From: an uncultured Lachnospiraceae bacterium
Lineage (GTDB): Bacteria; Bacillota; Clostridia; Lachnospirales; Lachnospiraceae
Length of the DNA stretch: 32,949 bases
Reading direction: 5' to 3'
NCBI GenBank assembly: GCA_902766175.1
Contig: CACXCJ010000013.1
Coordinates: forward strand, 1 to 32,949
Under the pieces are notes generated by a model. That model did not search any database. It was not told the DNA's origin and worked only from the letters and a program-made list of their open reading frames with translations. A program made the position numbers and the translations under genes. Within the stretch, counting starts at the first letter, position 1. Every line of letters starts with the position of its first letter. Positions 16,401-22,933 of this stretch are shown here, piece after piece.

Positions 16401-17429
16401 TACCTGCAGATGTTTGTGAAGAAGGGCTTCCAGGTGAAGTTCCTGGGCGACAATTTTGCGCATGAGGAGCCGTATACCACAGCGCTCGAGCAGCTCGGGA
16501 TCGAGGTGCTCTACGGACAGGAGATGCAGGCCGGGATCTGGCAGTGGATCGAGCAGCACGAGAAGGACCTGCACCTCGTGTACCTGAACCGTCCGCACAT
16601 CGCCGTGAAGTACATCGACTTCATCCAGTCTCGGACACACCTGAAGGTTCTCTACTACGGACACGATCTGCACTTTCTGCGGGAGCGGCGCGAATATGAG
16701 CTGACCGGAGACACGAAGCTGAAGGAGAGCTCCGCGTACTGGAAGACCCTGGAGCTCTCCCTCATGCGGAAGGCGGACATGTCCTTCTATCCGTCCGAGG
16801 TGGAGTGCCGGGCGATCCACCGGATCGACCCGGAGATCCGTGTGAAGGCGCTGACCGCCTACCTCTGGGACAGCTTTCCGGAGGACATTGAGACGGACTT
16901 TGAGAAGCGGGAGGGGCTTCTCTTTGTCGGCGGCTTCGCGCACCCGCCGAATGCGGACGCGGTGCTCTGGTTCGTTAGGGAGGTATGGCCTAGGATCCGC
17001 GGGCAGAAAAAGATGGATTTCCACGTCGTCGGCTCGAAGGAGCCGGAGGAGATCAAGGCCCTGCACGATCCGGAGAACGGGGTCCTGATTCATGGCTTTG
17101 TGTCGGATCAGGAGCTCCGGAATCTGTACAACCGCTGCCGGATCGTCATTGTCCCGCTGCGCTATGGCGCGGGCGTGAAGGGAAAGGTCATCGAGGCACT
17201 CTACTACGGCGCGCCGGTCGTGACGACCAGCGTCGGCGCGGAGGGAATTCCGGACGCGGCGCAGGTGATGAAGATCGCGGACACGCCGGAGGAGCTCTCG
17301 GGGGCCGTGCTCTCGCTCTATGACGACACCGCGGCCCTGCGGGAGATGACGGAGAAGGCGGAGCGCTACATCCGCCTGCACAACAGCCTCGATGCCGCCT
17401 GGGAGGTCGTGCGGGAGGACTTCGCGTGA
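13455..17429 (+). CDS. multidomain glycan assembly enzyme: methyltransferase, kinase-like, coiled coil, GT2, GT4
   Basis: A 1324-residue protein starting at a TTG that overlaps the Wzt stop (TTGA), preceded by GAGG. Residues 8-38 are heptapeptide repeats. Residues 40-295 are a Rossmann methyltransferase (glycine loop LLAAGSGWGS at 92-101, acidic LEPDEE at 116-121). After a low-complexity linker, residues 323-540 are a kinase-like domain: candidate ATP lysine K353 in VEKSAL, catalytic loop H437-x2-D440-x4-N445, then a metal-binding Asp in GIDYEW (D458). Residues 541-605 are a heptad-rich coiled coil. Residues 691-905 are a GT2 domain (VSIVIPVYNQ, ADD at 727-729, NND at 776-778, ED at 877-878). 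Residues 958-1324 are a GT4 domain (GAGVKGKVIEALYYGAPVV, Glu1247). The first three modules match WbdD in order and approximate size; GT2-GT4 resembles a bifunctional polymerase. Related MTase-GT fusions include WsaE. Function is inferred from architecture. Confidence 0.88.
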   Translation: MKSTEAEKQGAGPGLQGAGPEKQGTEAGKQTTGAGKQGTAWDAEEFTRLLGKYGGDRKRLLSEYPTLANMRVFSDRREGLLEWFGFEAGRRLLAAGSGWGSLLSLYRRRGLEVTVLEPDEEIFRFLEARAGEEGLDSVRLIRGDFRDLGEEDRFDYIVFDGTLSDAGQVLAAKRLLTESGTLIVSADNAFGVRAFAGAEREEGAIGRAALEKLLCTGEAGTVTWYYPEPLRALPDVIFSDRRLPGPGELSRVIPAYGFPAYLAIDIGAKYEEVIRAGEFPQFADAFLCFWRREGASGGELPQTAGDGAAPQKTAASSAPADSAVYVKYNRNRREKYRLKTVIRERDGKRTVEKSALSEAGAEHIRSFSRRRETLLSENRGISYAPPSISADGNTAAFPFAEGTSLTSCVLAEIRSGRAVKECVEEALSRLTGGAQVHNLDSILDNFLVGPDGKLTGIDYEWVTEEPADRGFVQFRALTAFYEQQRETLSLGEKRKFLGLFGIGDADSDRFEKMERDFQEEVSGDEQSVYLDRFLVEVRSADTIEKTERDLKIARERLDGFRAELRDKDAAIRKMTEVKRLTDNHVTNLEIIIKNLRHENGELGKTLTYLNAHQTIASRLRRKAGDSFNRKYPKGSPQRKLLEYRKEALLHPIRHHRLVSTEEGRNLIEGDLAIGSIYREHGRLHFPKTERPLVSIVIPVYNQIGYTYACLLSILEHTGEIPYEVIIADDVSTDATAHLADFAEGLVISRNTVNQGFLRNCNQAAARARGEFIFFLNNDTTVTDGWLDWLLRLMRADQTIGMAGSKLVYPDGRLQEAGGIIWSDGSGWNYGRLQNPDLPEYNYVKDVDYISGAAILIRTALWKEIGGFDERFAPAYCEDSDLAFEVRRHGYRVVYQPRSVVVHYEGVSNGTDVQGSGLKHYQVQNTEKLKEKWKEELKKQFENDGNPDPFRARERSGGKKIILVVDHYVPTFDRDAGSRTTWQYLQMFVKKGFQVKFLGDNFAHEEPYTTALEQLGIEVLYGQEMQAGIWQWIEQHEKDLHLVYLNRPHIAVKYIDFIQSRTHLKVLYYGHDLHFLRERREYELTGDTKLKESSAYWKTLELSLMRKADMSFYPSEVECRAIHRIDPEIRVKALTAYLWDSFPEDIETDFEKREGLLFVGGFAHPPNADAVLWFVREVWPRIRGQKKMDFHVVGSKEPEEIKALHDPENGVLIHGFVSDQELRNLYNRCRIVIVPLRYGAGVKGKVIEALYYGAPVVTTSVGAEGIPDAAQVMKIADTPEELSGAVLSLYDDTAALREMTEKAERYIRLHNSLDAAWEVVREDFA
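13479..13571 (+). repeat. tandem 21-bp repeats encoding N-terminal heptapeptides of the multidomain enzyme
   Basis: Four full units (13479, 13500, 13521, 13542) and a partial fifth (13563). They encode QGAGPGL, QGAGPEK, QGTEAGK, QTTGAGK and QGT. Divergence rises along the array. The array lies between the TTG start and the methyltransferase fold and keeps the frame because its period is a multiple of three. Confidence 0.85.
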
Positions 17430-17535
17430 AGCAGGGCTGCCGGGCGGAGGAAGTGTCGGAGCGGGGGAAAATCCGGGCAGAACGGACGTCCGTGCCGAAC
17501 CGGCTTCATACGGAACAAGTTTTTCCGGAAAGGTC

Positions 17536-17564
17536 TTGCAGATCCCGCGCGATTGCGTTACAAT
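17536..17564 (+). promoter_or_regulatory. sigma-70-type promoter for the tRNA gene
   Basis: TTGCAG (17536-17541) and TACAAT (17559-17564) are separated by exactly 17 bases, which puts the start site near 17571, about 30 bases before the tRNA. It is a strong consensus match in G+C-rich DNA. The rest of the 17430-17600 gap shows no coding signal. Confidence 0.75.
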
Positions 17565-17600
17565 GCTTTCGTTGACGCGTTCAGGAGAGCGCGTCACAGC

Positions 17601-17673
17601 GGGGGCGTAGCTCAGCTGGGAGAGCACCACGTTCGCAACGTGGGGGTCAAGGGTTCGAATCCCTCCGTCTCCA
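17601..17673 (+). tRNA. tRNA-Ala (anticodon CGC)
   Basis: A complete 73-base cloverleaf. The acceptor stem GGGGGCG pairs with CGTCTCC (two G-T wobbles), the D-arm is GCTC/GAGC, and the anticodon stem CCACG/CGTGG carries loop TTCGCAA, giving anticodon CGC for the Ala codon GCG. The T-loop is TTCGAAT and the discriminator base A. The T-stem AAGGG/CCCTC has one A-C mismatch at its outer pair. The 3' CCA is not encoded (the next bases are TGA). A dedicated promoter lies upstream and a terminator follows, so it is a single-gene unit. Confidence 0.96.
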
Positions 17674-17685
17674 TGATCATTTCAG

Positions 17686-17718
17686 AAAAGTCCTGCAGGA
17701 TTCTGCAGGACTTTTTTT
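17686..17718 (+). terminator. Rho-independent terminator of the tRNA gene
   Basis: A perfect 9-bp stem, GTCCTGCAG (17690-17698) and CTGCAGGAC (17703-17711), with loop GATT, followed by seven T residues (17712-17718) and preceded by four A residues that extend the stem. It ends 32 bases before the TauE gene. Confidence 0.95.
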
Positions 17719-17749
17719 CAGAAAAAAGAGAGGGGAGGCAGAGAAATCC

Positions 17750-18475
17750 GTGATTTCCCTGATTCTGTTCTGTGCACTGCTCAGCCTTTTCGCTTCCGTG
17801 GTGCAGTCCGTGACCGGATTCGGCTACGGAATCCTCGTGATGGCCATTCTGCCGCACCTCACCAATTCCGTGGTCGGCTGCACAGTGCTGGTAGGCTTTA
17901 CCAGCGTGGTCATCTCTGTCATGAATGCCTGGAATTACCGCCGGAGCTTCCGCTTCCGGAATGTCGCGGTCCTGTTTCTGGTCTACGTGCCGGTCTCCTT
18001 CGCGGCGGTCTGGGCTGCGGGGCGTATCGACGGGGCCGTCATGAAACGGATTCTGGGAGCTGTCCTGATTCTCTTCACGGTCTATTTTGTGAAATTCAGC
18101 GGGAAGATCCGCATCCGCCCGACCCTCCGGAACGGCTTGATCGCCTCGGCGCTCTCCGCGCTGTTCGGGGGCATGTTTTCGACAGGCGGCCCGCCTATGG
18201 CGGTCTACTATCTCTCCGTGACGAAGAGCAAGGAGGAGTATCTCGGGAGCATCCAGTGCTTCTTCCTCTTTTCAAGCCTTTTTTCGAGCGCGGCGCGGAT
18301 CTATAACGGGTATGTCACGCGGCCGGTGCTGCTCATGTCGCTGGCCGCCATAGCCACTGCAGTGCTCGGTGTCACGATCGCGAGGAGAGTGGTGAGGCGG
18401 ATTGATGCGGAGCGGCAGAAAAAATATATCTACGCCCTCATGGCGGTGAGCGGGGTCACGCTTCTCTTTTCCTAG
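17750..18475 (+). CDS. TauE/SafE family permease (probable anion exporter)
   Basis: A 241-residue protein with about eight hydrophobic segments in two repeats, the normal size and layout of TauE/SafE. The first half carries QSVTGFGYGILVMAILPHL and the second half GLIASALSALFGGMFSTGGPPMAVYYL, the two family glycine/proline motifs that define the paired substrate halves. Members export sulfite, sulfoacetate or related organic anions across the cytoplasmic membrane; the substrate here is unknown. The GTG start has GGGAGG eleven bases upstream (AGAGGGGAGGCAGAGAAATCC). It lies after the tRNA terminator, so it needs its own promoter or read-through; none is obvious. It does not look functionally linked to the glycan genes. 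Confidence 0.88.
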   Translation: MISLILFCALLSLFASVVQSVTGFGYGILVMAILPHLTNSVVGCTVLVGFTSVVISVMNAWNYRRSFRFRNVAVLFLVYVPVSFAAVWAAGRIDGAVMKRILGAVLILFTVYFVKFSGKIRIRPTLRNGLIASALSALFGGMFSTGGPPMAVYYLSVTKSKEEYLGSIQCFFLFSSLFSSAARIYNGYVTRPVLLMSLAAIATAVLGVTIARRVVRRIDAERQKKYIYALMAVSGVTLLFS

Positions 18476-18586
18476 GAGAGGCGCGGGCCGGCCTGGCGCC
18501 TGCAGGGCGGGAAGATTCCGCGGGAGTGTCAGGAGCGGCGGACTGTCCGGAATTCTGCAGTTTTTCCTGAAATCCTGTGCGCGCAC

Positions 18587-18615
18587 TTGCTAAGGCACAC
18601 GTGGTTTCGTAAAAT
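18587..18615 (+). promoter_or_regulatory. sigma-70-type promoter for the zinc-ribbon gene
   Basis: TTGCTA (18587-18592) and TAAAAT (18610-18615) have a 17-base spacer. The predicted start site is near 18622, downstream of an in-frame ATG at 18618, which therefore cannot be the zinc-ribbon start. The gap 18476-18683 otherwise shows no gene; a run TTTTT at 18561 follows only a weak hairpin. Confidence 0.65.
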
Positions 18616-18683
18616 TATTGTGGCGGTGGCCGTTCGGACAGCTGCTTTATTTTACTCTGCCGGAATACACACAGGAGGCGGGC

Positions 18684-18944
18684 GTGTTCTTTTTTATCGG
18701 AATGCATAACAGCTTCAAGGACTGCGGCGCGGAGGGGTATCACACCTGCACGCGGTGCGGGAAGGTCGGATGGTGGCGTCTCATCAAGGAGACGACCTGG
18801 CTCATCCTGCTTTTTATTCCGATCCCGGTCCGGGTGCGCTATTACTGCCAGTGCCCCGGCTGCGGCGGCACCTCGGAGATGACGAAGCAGGAATTCGAGG
18901 AGGCCGTGCGGCAGGGAAGAAAGGAAAATGATGGAGAAATCTGA
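18684..18944 (+). CDS. zinc-ribbon domain protein (zinc_ribbon_15-like)
   Basis: An 86-residue small protein. The start is taken as GTG at 18684 because AGGAGG (18673-18678) is correctly spaced and the product then begins MFFFIGMHNSFKDCG, as this family does. It has two Cys pairs, CTRCG and CPGCG, about 40 residues apart, which would bind one zinc ion. Between them lies WWRLIKETTWLILLFIPIPV, a short hydrophobic strand or possible membrane-contact segment typical of the family. Its function is not known. The last 17 bases overlap the SIS gene. An upstream in-frame ATG at 18618 lies at or before the predicted transcription start and is rejected. Confidence 0.82.
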   Translation: MFFFIGMHNSFKDCGAEGYHTCTRCGKVGWWRLIKETTWLILLFIPIPVRVRYYCQCPGCGGTSEMTKQEFEEAVRQGRKENDGEI

Positions 18945-19572
18945 TGCGATCGCGCTGCTCACAGAGCGCTATCCGGCTCTCAGGCCGGTGGAGGAGGAAA
19001 TCCGGAGGACTGTGCGTCTCATGATCCGCTGCTATGAGTCGGGCGGGAAGGTTCTGGTCGGCGGAAACGGCGGAAGCTGCGCGGACTCCGAGCACTTCGT
19101 CGGGGAGCTGATGAAGAGCTTCTGCAGAAAGAGGCGGATCCCGGAGAGGGATGCCGCAGCGCTTCAGGCCGTGGACCCGATCCGCGGAAAGGCGCTCGCG
19201 GAGGTCCTCGAGGGAGCGCTCCCCGCGATCGCGGTGACCGGACACGACGGGCTCACCAGCGCGTTCGGGAATGACAAGAACTGGGAGATGGCCATGGCCC
19301 AGCAGGTGTACGGCTACGGGCGCCCCGGAGATGTCTTTCTCGGCATCTCCACGAGCGGGAATTCGGAGAATGTCATAAACGCGGCAGTCTGCGCGCGGGC
19401 AAAGGGCATGAAGGTCGCAGCGCTCACCGGAAAGAGCGGCGGGGCGCTGAAGAATTTTGCGGACGTCTCGATCATCGTCCCGGTCCAGGAGACGTACCAG
19501 ATCCAGGAGCTGCATCTGCCGGTTTATCACGCGGTCTGCCTCCAGCTGGAAGAGCATTTCTTCGAGGCGTGA
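18928..19572 (+). CDS. SIS-domain sugar-phosphate isomerase, GmhA-like
   Basis: A 214-residue SIS protein close to sedoheptulose-7-phosphate isomerase in layout. GGNGGSCADSEHFVGEL (residues 45-61) carries the phosphate loop and a Glu equivalent to the GmhA catalytic acid (E60). GISTSGNSENVINAA (139-153) is the second phosphate site, and QIQELHLPVYHAVC (191-204) carries the likely catalytic His (H196). Residues 64-99 form a longer, basic loop than in GmhA (KSFCRKRRIPERDAAALQAV...), which may alter substrate or oligomer contacts. GmhA makes D-glycero-D-manno-heptose-7-phosphate for ADP- or GDP-heptose; some gram-positive S-layer glycans use heptose. No heptose kinase or guanylyl/adenylyltransferase is in the window, so the substrate is open. 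A second ATG at 18931 is an equally possible start. Confidence 0.82.
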   Translation: MMEKSDAIALLTERYPALRPVEEEIRRTVRLMIRCYESGGKVLVGGNGGSCADSEHFVGELMKSFCRKRRIPERDAAALQAVDPIRGKALAEVLEGALPAIAVTGHDGLTSAFGNDKNWEMAMAQQVYGYGRPGDVFLGISTSGNSENVINAAVCARAKGMKVAALTGKSGGALKNFADVSIIVPVQETYQIQELHLPVYHAVCLQLEEHFFEA

Positions 19573-19668
19573 GCCGTGGAGAGAAGAAGATCAGACCTGG
19601 AAATGCGGGCCCCGGGAACGGGAGCGCGGGGCGGCCGGACCCTGCGGATCATGAATGAGGACGGGACC

Positions 19669-20454
19669 ATGCGTCACAGCTTTGCGCTCTGCGCCTACGG
19701 GGACTCGCCGTATCTGGAGGCGTGCCTTAAGTCCCTGAGAAATCAGACCATCCCGTCGGAGCTGTTTCTCTCGACCTCCACGCCGAGTGACTTCCTCTTC
19801 CGGATGGGGGAGAAGTACGGCGTCCCGGTGTACGTGAACCAGGGGACGGAGAGGGGCATCGGCGCCGACTGGAATGCGGCGTTTCAGAGGGCGTCCGGCA
19901 CCTTTGTCACACTCGCCCACCAGGACGATGTCTACGCAGCGCACTACACCGAGCGGCTCTTAAAGGCGGCGGACCGCTTTCCCGACATGGTGCTCTTCAC
20001 CGGGAGCGCGCTGACGCTGAAAAACGGCCGCATTCAGAGGGACGGCACCGTGGAGCGCGTGAAGAGGCTCCTCCGTCTGCCGCTCCGTCTTCACGGAGCC
20101 GCGGACAGAACAGAGGTGAAGCGCCTTGCGCTCCGCTTCGGGAATCCGGTGGTCTGCCCCACCTGCGCGTACCGGAAGGACGCGTGCGCGGAGCGGCCGT
20201 TCCGGACGGATCTGAAATTTGTGCTGGACTGGCAGTTTCTCTATGACTTTGCATCCGGCGGCGGCCGGTGGATTCTGGAGGAGCGACCGCTCCTTCTTTA
20301 CCGGATTCATGACGGCGCCGCGACGAAGGAGTGCATCGAGGATCACGTGCGGGAGAGGGAAGAGGCACAGATGTTCCAGACCGTGCTCCCGTTTATTCCC
20401 GCCCGGCAGATTCTGAGGCTCTACAGGAGATCCTATGAGACCTATGAGGACTGA
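19669..20454 (+). CDS. glycosyltransferase family 2 protein
   Basis: From the ATG at 19669 the product is 261 residues and begins at the GT2 fold (MRHSFALCAYGDSPYLEACLKS). HQDDVY (84-89) supplies the DxD-like metal site, LDWQFLYDFA (186-195) the catalytic-loop Asp, and LLLYRIHDGAAT (208-219) the usual closing motif of glucosyl- or galactosyltransferases in capsule clusters. The frame is open to a GTG at 19576, which would add 31 Arg/Gly-rich residues unlike the fold; an ATG at 19651 is also available. I prefer 19669 because GAGGACGGGACC precedes it. It lies between the SIS gene and the first of three big membrane proteins, overlapping the latter by 20 bases. Sugar donor unknown. Confidence 0.82.
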   Translation: MRHSFALCAYGDSPYLEACLKSLRNQTIPSELFLSTSTPSDFLFRMGEKYGVPVYVNQGTERGIGADWNAAFQRASGTFVTLAHQDDVYAAHYTERLLKAADRFPDMVLFTGSALTLKNGRIQRDGTVERVKRLLRLPLRLHGAADRTEVKRLALRFGNPVVCPTCAYRKDACAERPFRTDLKFVLDWQFLYDFASGGGRWILEERPLLLYRIHDGAATKECIEDHVREREEAQMFQTVLPFIPARQILRLYRRSYETYED

Positions 20455-22933
20455 AAAGGGAAGCGTGGTTTTCGCGGCAGCGCTGGTTCTCAGTCTGCTT
20501 GCGCTCCTCTTTCTCACGCTCAGCGGCTTTTTTTCTGAGCAGTTCTCCGATCCGCGCACCTGGGAAATGTTCGCGGAGCTTCTGGTTCTCTTCCTTCTTC
20601 TTTTTCTCACGCACCGGCATGTGCGGGAGCCCGGGCCCAGGTACAGCCTGATGCTCTTCGAGTTCTGCCTGTTTCTCTGGGTGCACCGGATCTTTCTTCC
20701 TGTTTTTGTGAGCGGGCTCTGGGTGCTCTGCCTCATTCTCGCGGGGGAGGACGTTCTTCTTTTCTCCCGAAGAAGACTTGCCGTCACAGGGGAGACGCGT
20801 GCGCTCCGTCTCTGCCACGATTTCCTCGCCGGCGCGGCGCTTGAGATTGTGCTTTTCTGCCTCCTGTCGGGCATGCATCTCGGCGGGCCGAAAATCGCGC
20901 GGCTCTCGGGCGCCGGCTTTGCGGCGCTGGCCGTTCTGCTTTATCTCTTTCTCCGCCTCTGCCATCTCTTCCCGCCTGTCTTTCTGGAAGAAGCGGCCGA
21001 TGCCGCCGGCCGCCGGGATGCGGGCGCTGTCGCGGAGAAGGGCGGACCGTCTCTGCCGGGGACAGTTTCCGCAGGCGTTTCTTCCTGGGCGGGGCGCCGG
21101 AAAAAAGCGGCTTCCGGCAGCCTTTTCGCCGCCTCGGTTCTCACGCTTCTCGCGATCCACGCGGGGCGGATGAACATCACACTCGATCACGACTCGATTC
21201 ACTACGGGCTCCGCTCCTTCTATATATTGGACAACGGGCGCGGCTTCTTCGAGAACCTCGGATCCGTCAACGCGGTCTATTTCTACCCGAAGGGGCTGGA
21301 AATCCTCACGCTGCCGCTCTCCGGGACCCCGACGTACGGTTTTGTTCTCGCCTTCTCCTTCTGGTGCGCGGTGCTCTTTCTCCTTCTCGTGCGGGACACG
21401 GCCGCGGCACATTTCGGAAGAAGGGCAGGGAACTGCGCCATGCTTCTCTGCGCCGCCGTCCCCGGCATCATGAATCTCTCCACCTCCGCGAAGACCGACA
21501 TGATCACGCTGCTGTTTCAGTTCCTTGCGGTGAGCGATTTCATGGGCGCGGCGGGCAGCGCATTCAGTGCGGCGGGCAGCTCCGTGAGAGCGCCGCACGA
21601 GGCGGGCGGCCGCGGAAATTCCGGTTTCCTGCGGGCGGATTCCGTCCTCTGGGCGCTCACCTCGCTCGCCTTCACCTTGTGCTTCAAGCCGACCGCGATC
21701 GCGTTCTCCGGACTCCTCCTTCTCAGCGGCGCGGCCTTTCTCGCGGAAGAGGGAGTCCGGTGCCGCAGAAACCGGGAGATGCAGGCAGCGGCTCCCGCGG
21801 GCGCTTCCCGCGCGGACCGGAAGACCGGGGCCGGCTGGAAGCCCCGCGCGGACCGGAAGACCGGGGCCGGCGGATGGCGCCGCGCGGCCTTCCTGCTTCC
21901 TGTCTTTCTCCTTGTCCTCGCCGCACTCGCCGGCGTCACGCTCCGGACGCTCCACCTGACCGGCTACCCCCTGGTCACGGTCTTCACCGGGATCTGGGAG
22001 AAGCTCGGGATGCACGGAAAGTATCCGCTCGCGGTTCAGCGCGTCCCGAATGCCTCCGCGGGCGGGAGCGCAGCGGAAAACCTGCTCTTTTTCCTGCACC
22101 GGCTTTTTCTCCTTCTCATTGCGCCGGCCGGGGAGGACGCGCTGCACATCCGGATCGCCTGGGGCGCGCCGATTTCTGCGGTATGCCTGCTCGCGGCGCT
22201 TCCCCTGCCGGAACCGAGGGCACATACAGCAGCGCCAGCCACAGCGGCAGCGGAAGCGCCGGAAGAGCGGGGCGGGGCGCCGGCCGCGTCCTGCCTCGGC
22301 GTGACCCTTGTGGTGCTCCTTTTGTTCGATGCACTGACGCTCTGTCTCCTCTATCAGGTGGACGGCAATTACTATAACCTGACCTATGCGCTCGCCGTTC
22401 TGTGCGCGGTGTCGCGCTGGCGGAAGAGACCCGGCGCTCTGATGCGATCCGTTTTTCCGGCCTTTTTCGTCTCGGCGTTCCTCGTCTGCCTGACGAACTG
22501 GGCGGGCGCGCGCGGCTTCACGGAGCCGAAGCTGAACCACTACGGGTTCTATGACCACGTCTCGGACATCGAGGATCAGATGATTCTCGGCGCGAAGGAG
22601 CCGATCTACCGCTACCTTCGCAACGCGGCGAGAATCCGGCTCCTTGCGATGGCGGAGGAACCAACGTGCTACCTGTTCCCCTGCGTCACCGAGAGCTACA
22701 CGGATGTCGAGGGGAGCGGGGGCAATGTCGCCCTGGTGAAGACCCTGAATGATTTCAAGGACTATCTGGAAAAAGCCGGCATCACATATCTTTATACCGA
22801 GGACTCCTTTCTCGCGGACCACGCCCGCGCGGAAGAGATCATCCGGTACATGCAGGAGGACGGAAGCATAAGCTCCGTCATCCGACAGGAGGGAAATACG
22901 CTCTATGAGTACCAGGCAGGAATCAGAGACTAG
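20435..22933 (+). CDS. large polytopic membrane protein, possible GT-C glycosyltransferase or polymerase
   Basis: An 832-residue protein with well over ten hydrophobic segments. I do not recognise a named family. After four or five N-terminal helices and a polar insert (about residues 185-230), the sequence ITLDHDSIHYGLRSFYILD places two Asp and a His at the start of an extracytoplasmic loop, as GT-C enzymes do; PKGLEILTLPLSG and NLSTSAKTDMITLLFQF follow. A second polar insert (about 445-485) contains a 36-bp tandem repeat. The C-terminal 140 residues (from LNHYGFYDHVSDIEDQMILGA) are soluble and mixed alpha/beta, ending KDYLEKAGITYLYTEDSFL. The start has AGGAG well placed and overlaps the GT2 by 20 bases. 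Function is inferred only from topology and neighbours. Confidence 0.7.
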   Translation: MRPMRTEKGSVVFAAALVLSLLALLFLTLSGFFSEQFSDPRTWEMFAELLVLFLLLFLTHRHVREPGPRYSLMLFEFCLFLWVHRIFLPVFVSGLWVLCLILAGEDVLLFSRRRLAVTGETRALRLCHDFLAGAALEIVLFCLLSGMHLGGPKIARLSGAGFAALAVLLYLFLRLCHLFPPVFLEEAADAAGRRDAGAVAEKGGPSLPGTVSAGVSSWAGRRKKAASGSLFAASVLTLLAIHAGRMNITLDHDSIHYGLRSFYILDNGRGFFENLGSVNAVYFYPKGLEILTLPLSGTPTYGFVLAFSFWCAVLFLLLVRDTAAAHFGRRAGNCAMLLCAAVPGIMNLSTSAKTDMITLLFQFLAVSDFMGAAGSAFSAAGSSVRAPHEAGGRGNSGFLRADSVLWALTSLAFTLCFKPTAIAFSGLLLLSGAAFLAEEGVRCRRNREMQAAAPAGASRADRKTGAGWKPRADRKTGAGGWRRAAFLLPVFLLVLAALAGVTLRTLHLTGYPLVTVFTGIWEKLGMHGKYPLAVQRVPNASAGGSAAENLLFFLHRLFLLLIAPAGEDALHIRIAWGAPISAVCLLAALPLPEPRAHTAAPATAAAEAPEERGGAPAASCLGVTLVVLLLFDALTLCLLYQVDGNYYNLTYALAVLCAVSRWRKRPGALMRSVFPAFFVSAFLVCLTNWAGARGFTEPKLNHYGFYDHVSDIEDQMILGAKEPIYRYLRNAARIRLLAMAEEPTCYLFPCVTESYTDVEGSGGNVALVKTLNDFKDYLEKAGITYLYTEDSFLADHARAEEIIRYMQEDGSISSVIRQEGNTLYEYQAGIRD
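21811..21870 (+). repeat. 36-bp-period direct repeat inside the 832-residue membrane protein
   Basis: A 24-base block starting CGCGGACCGGAAGACC is present identically at 21811-21834 and 21847-21870. It encodes RADRKTGAG twice in a basic cytoplasmic-type loop. Lack of any difference in the 24-base core suggests a recent duplication. Confidence 0.9.

Noticed and set aside
14973..17630. Very long open frame of 885 codons on the minus strand, with similar ones at 20393-22975 and 8981-11038.
   Set aside because: They are antisense to well-recognised genes, rich in Arg/His/Pro/Glu with no domain, and are explained by G+C-rich third codon positions removing stops in the opposite frame.
17601..17673. 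tRNA gene considered as an integration site of a mobile island.
   Set aside because: No integrase and no duplicated tRNA 3' end was seen in the window; flanking genes look like ordinary chromosome.
18618..18683. ATG start for the zinc-ribbon gene at 18618.
   Set aside because: It lies at or before the predicted transcription start and has no ribosome-binding site, whereas the GTG at 18684 has AGGAGG and yields the normal family N-terminus.
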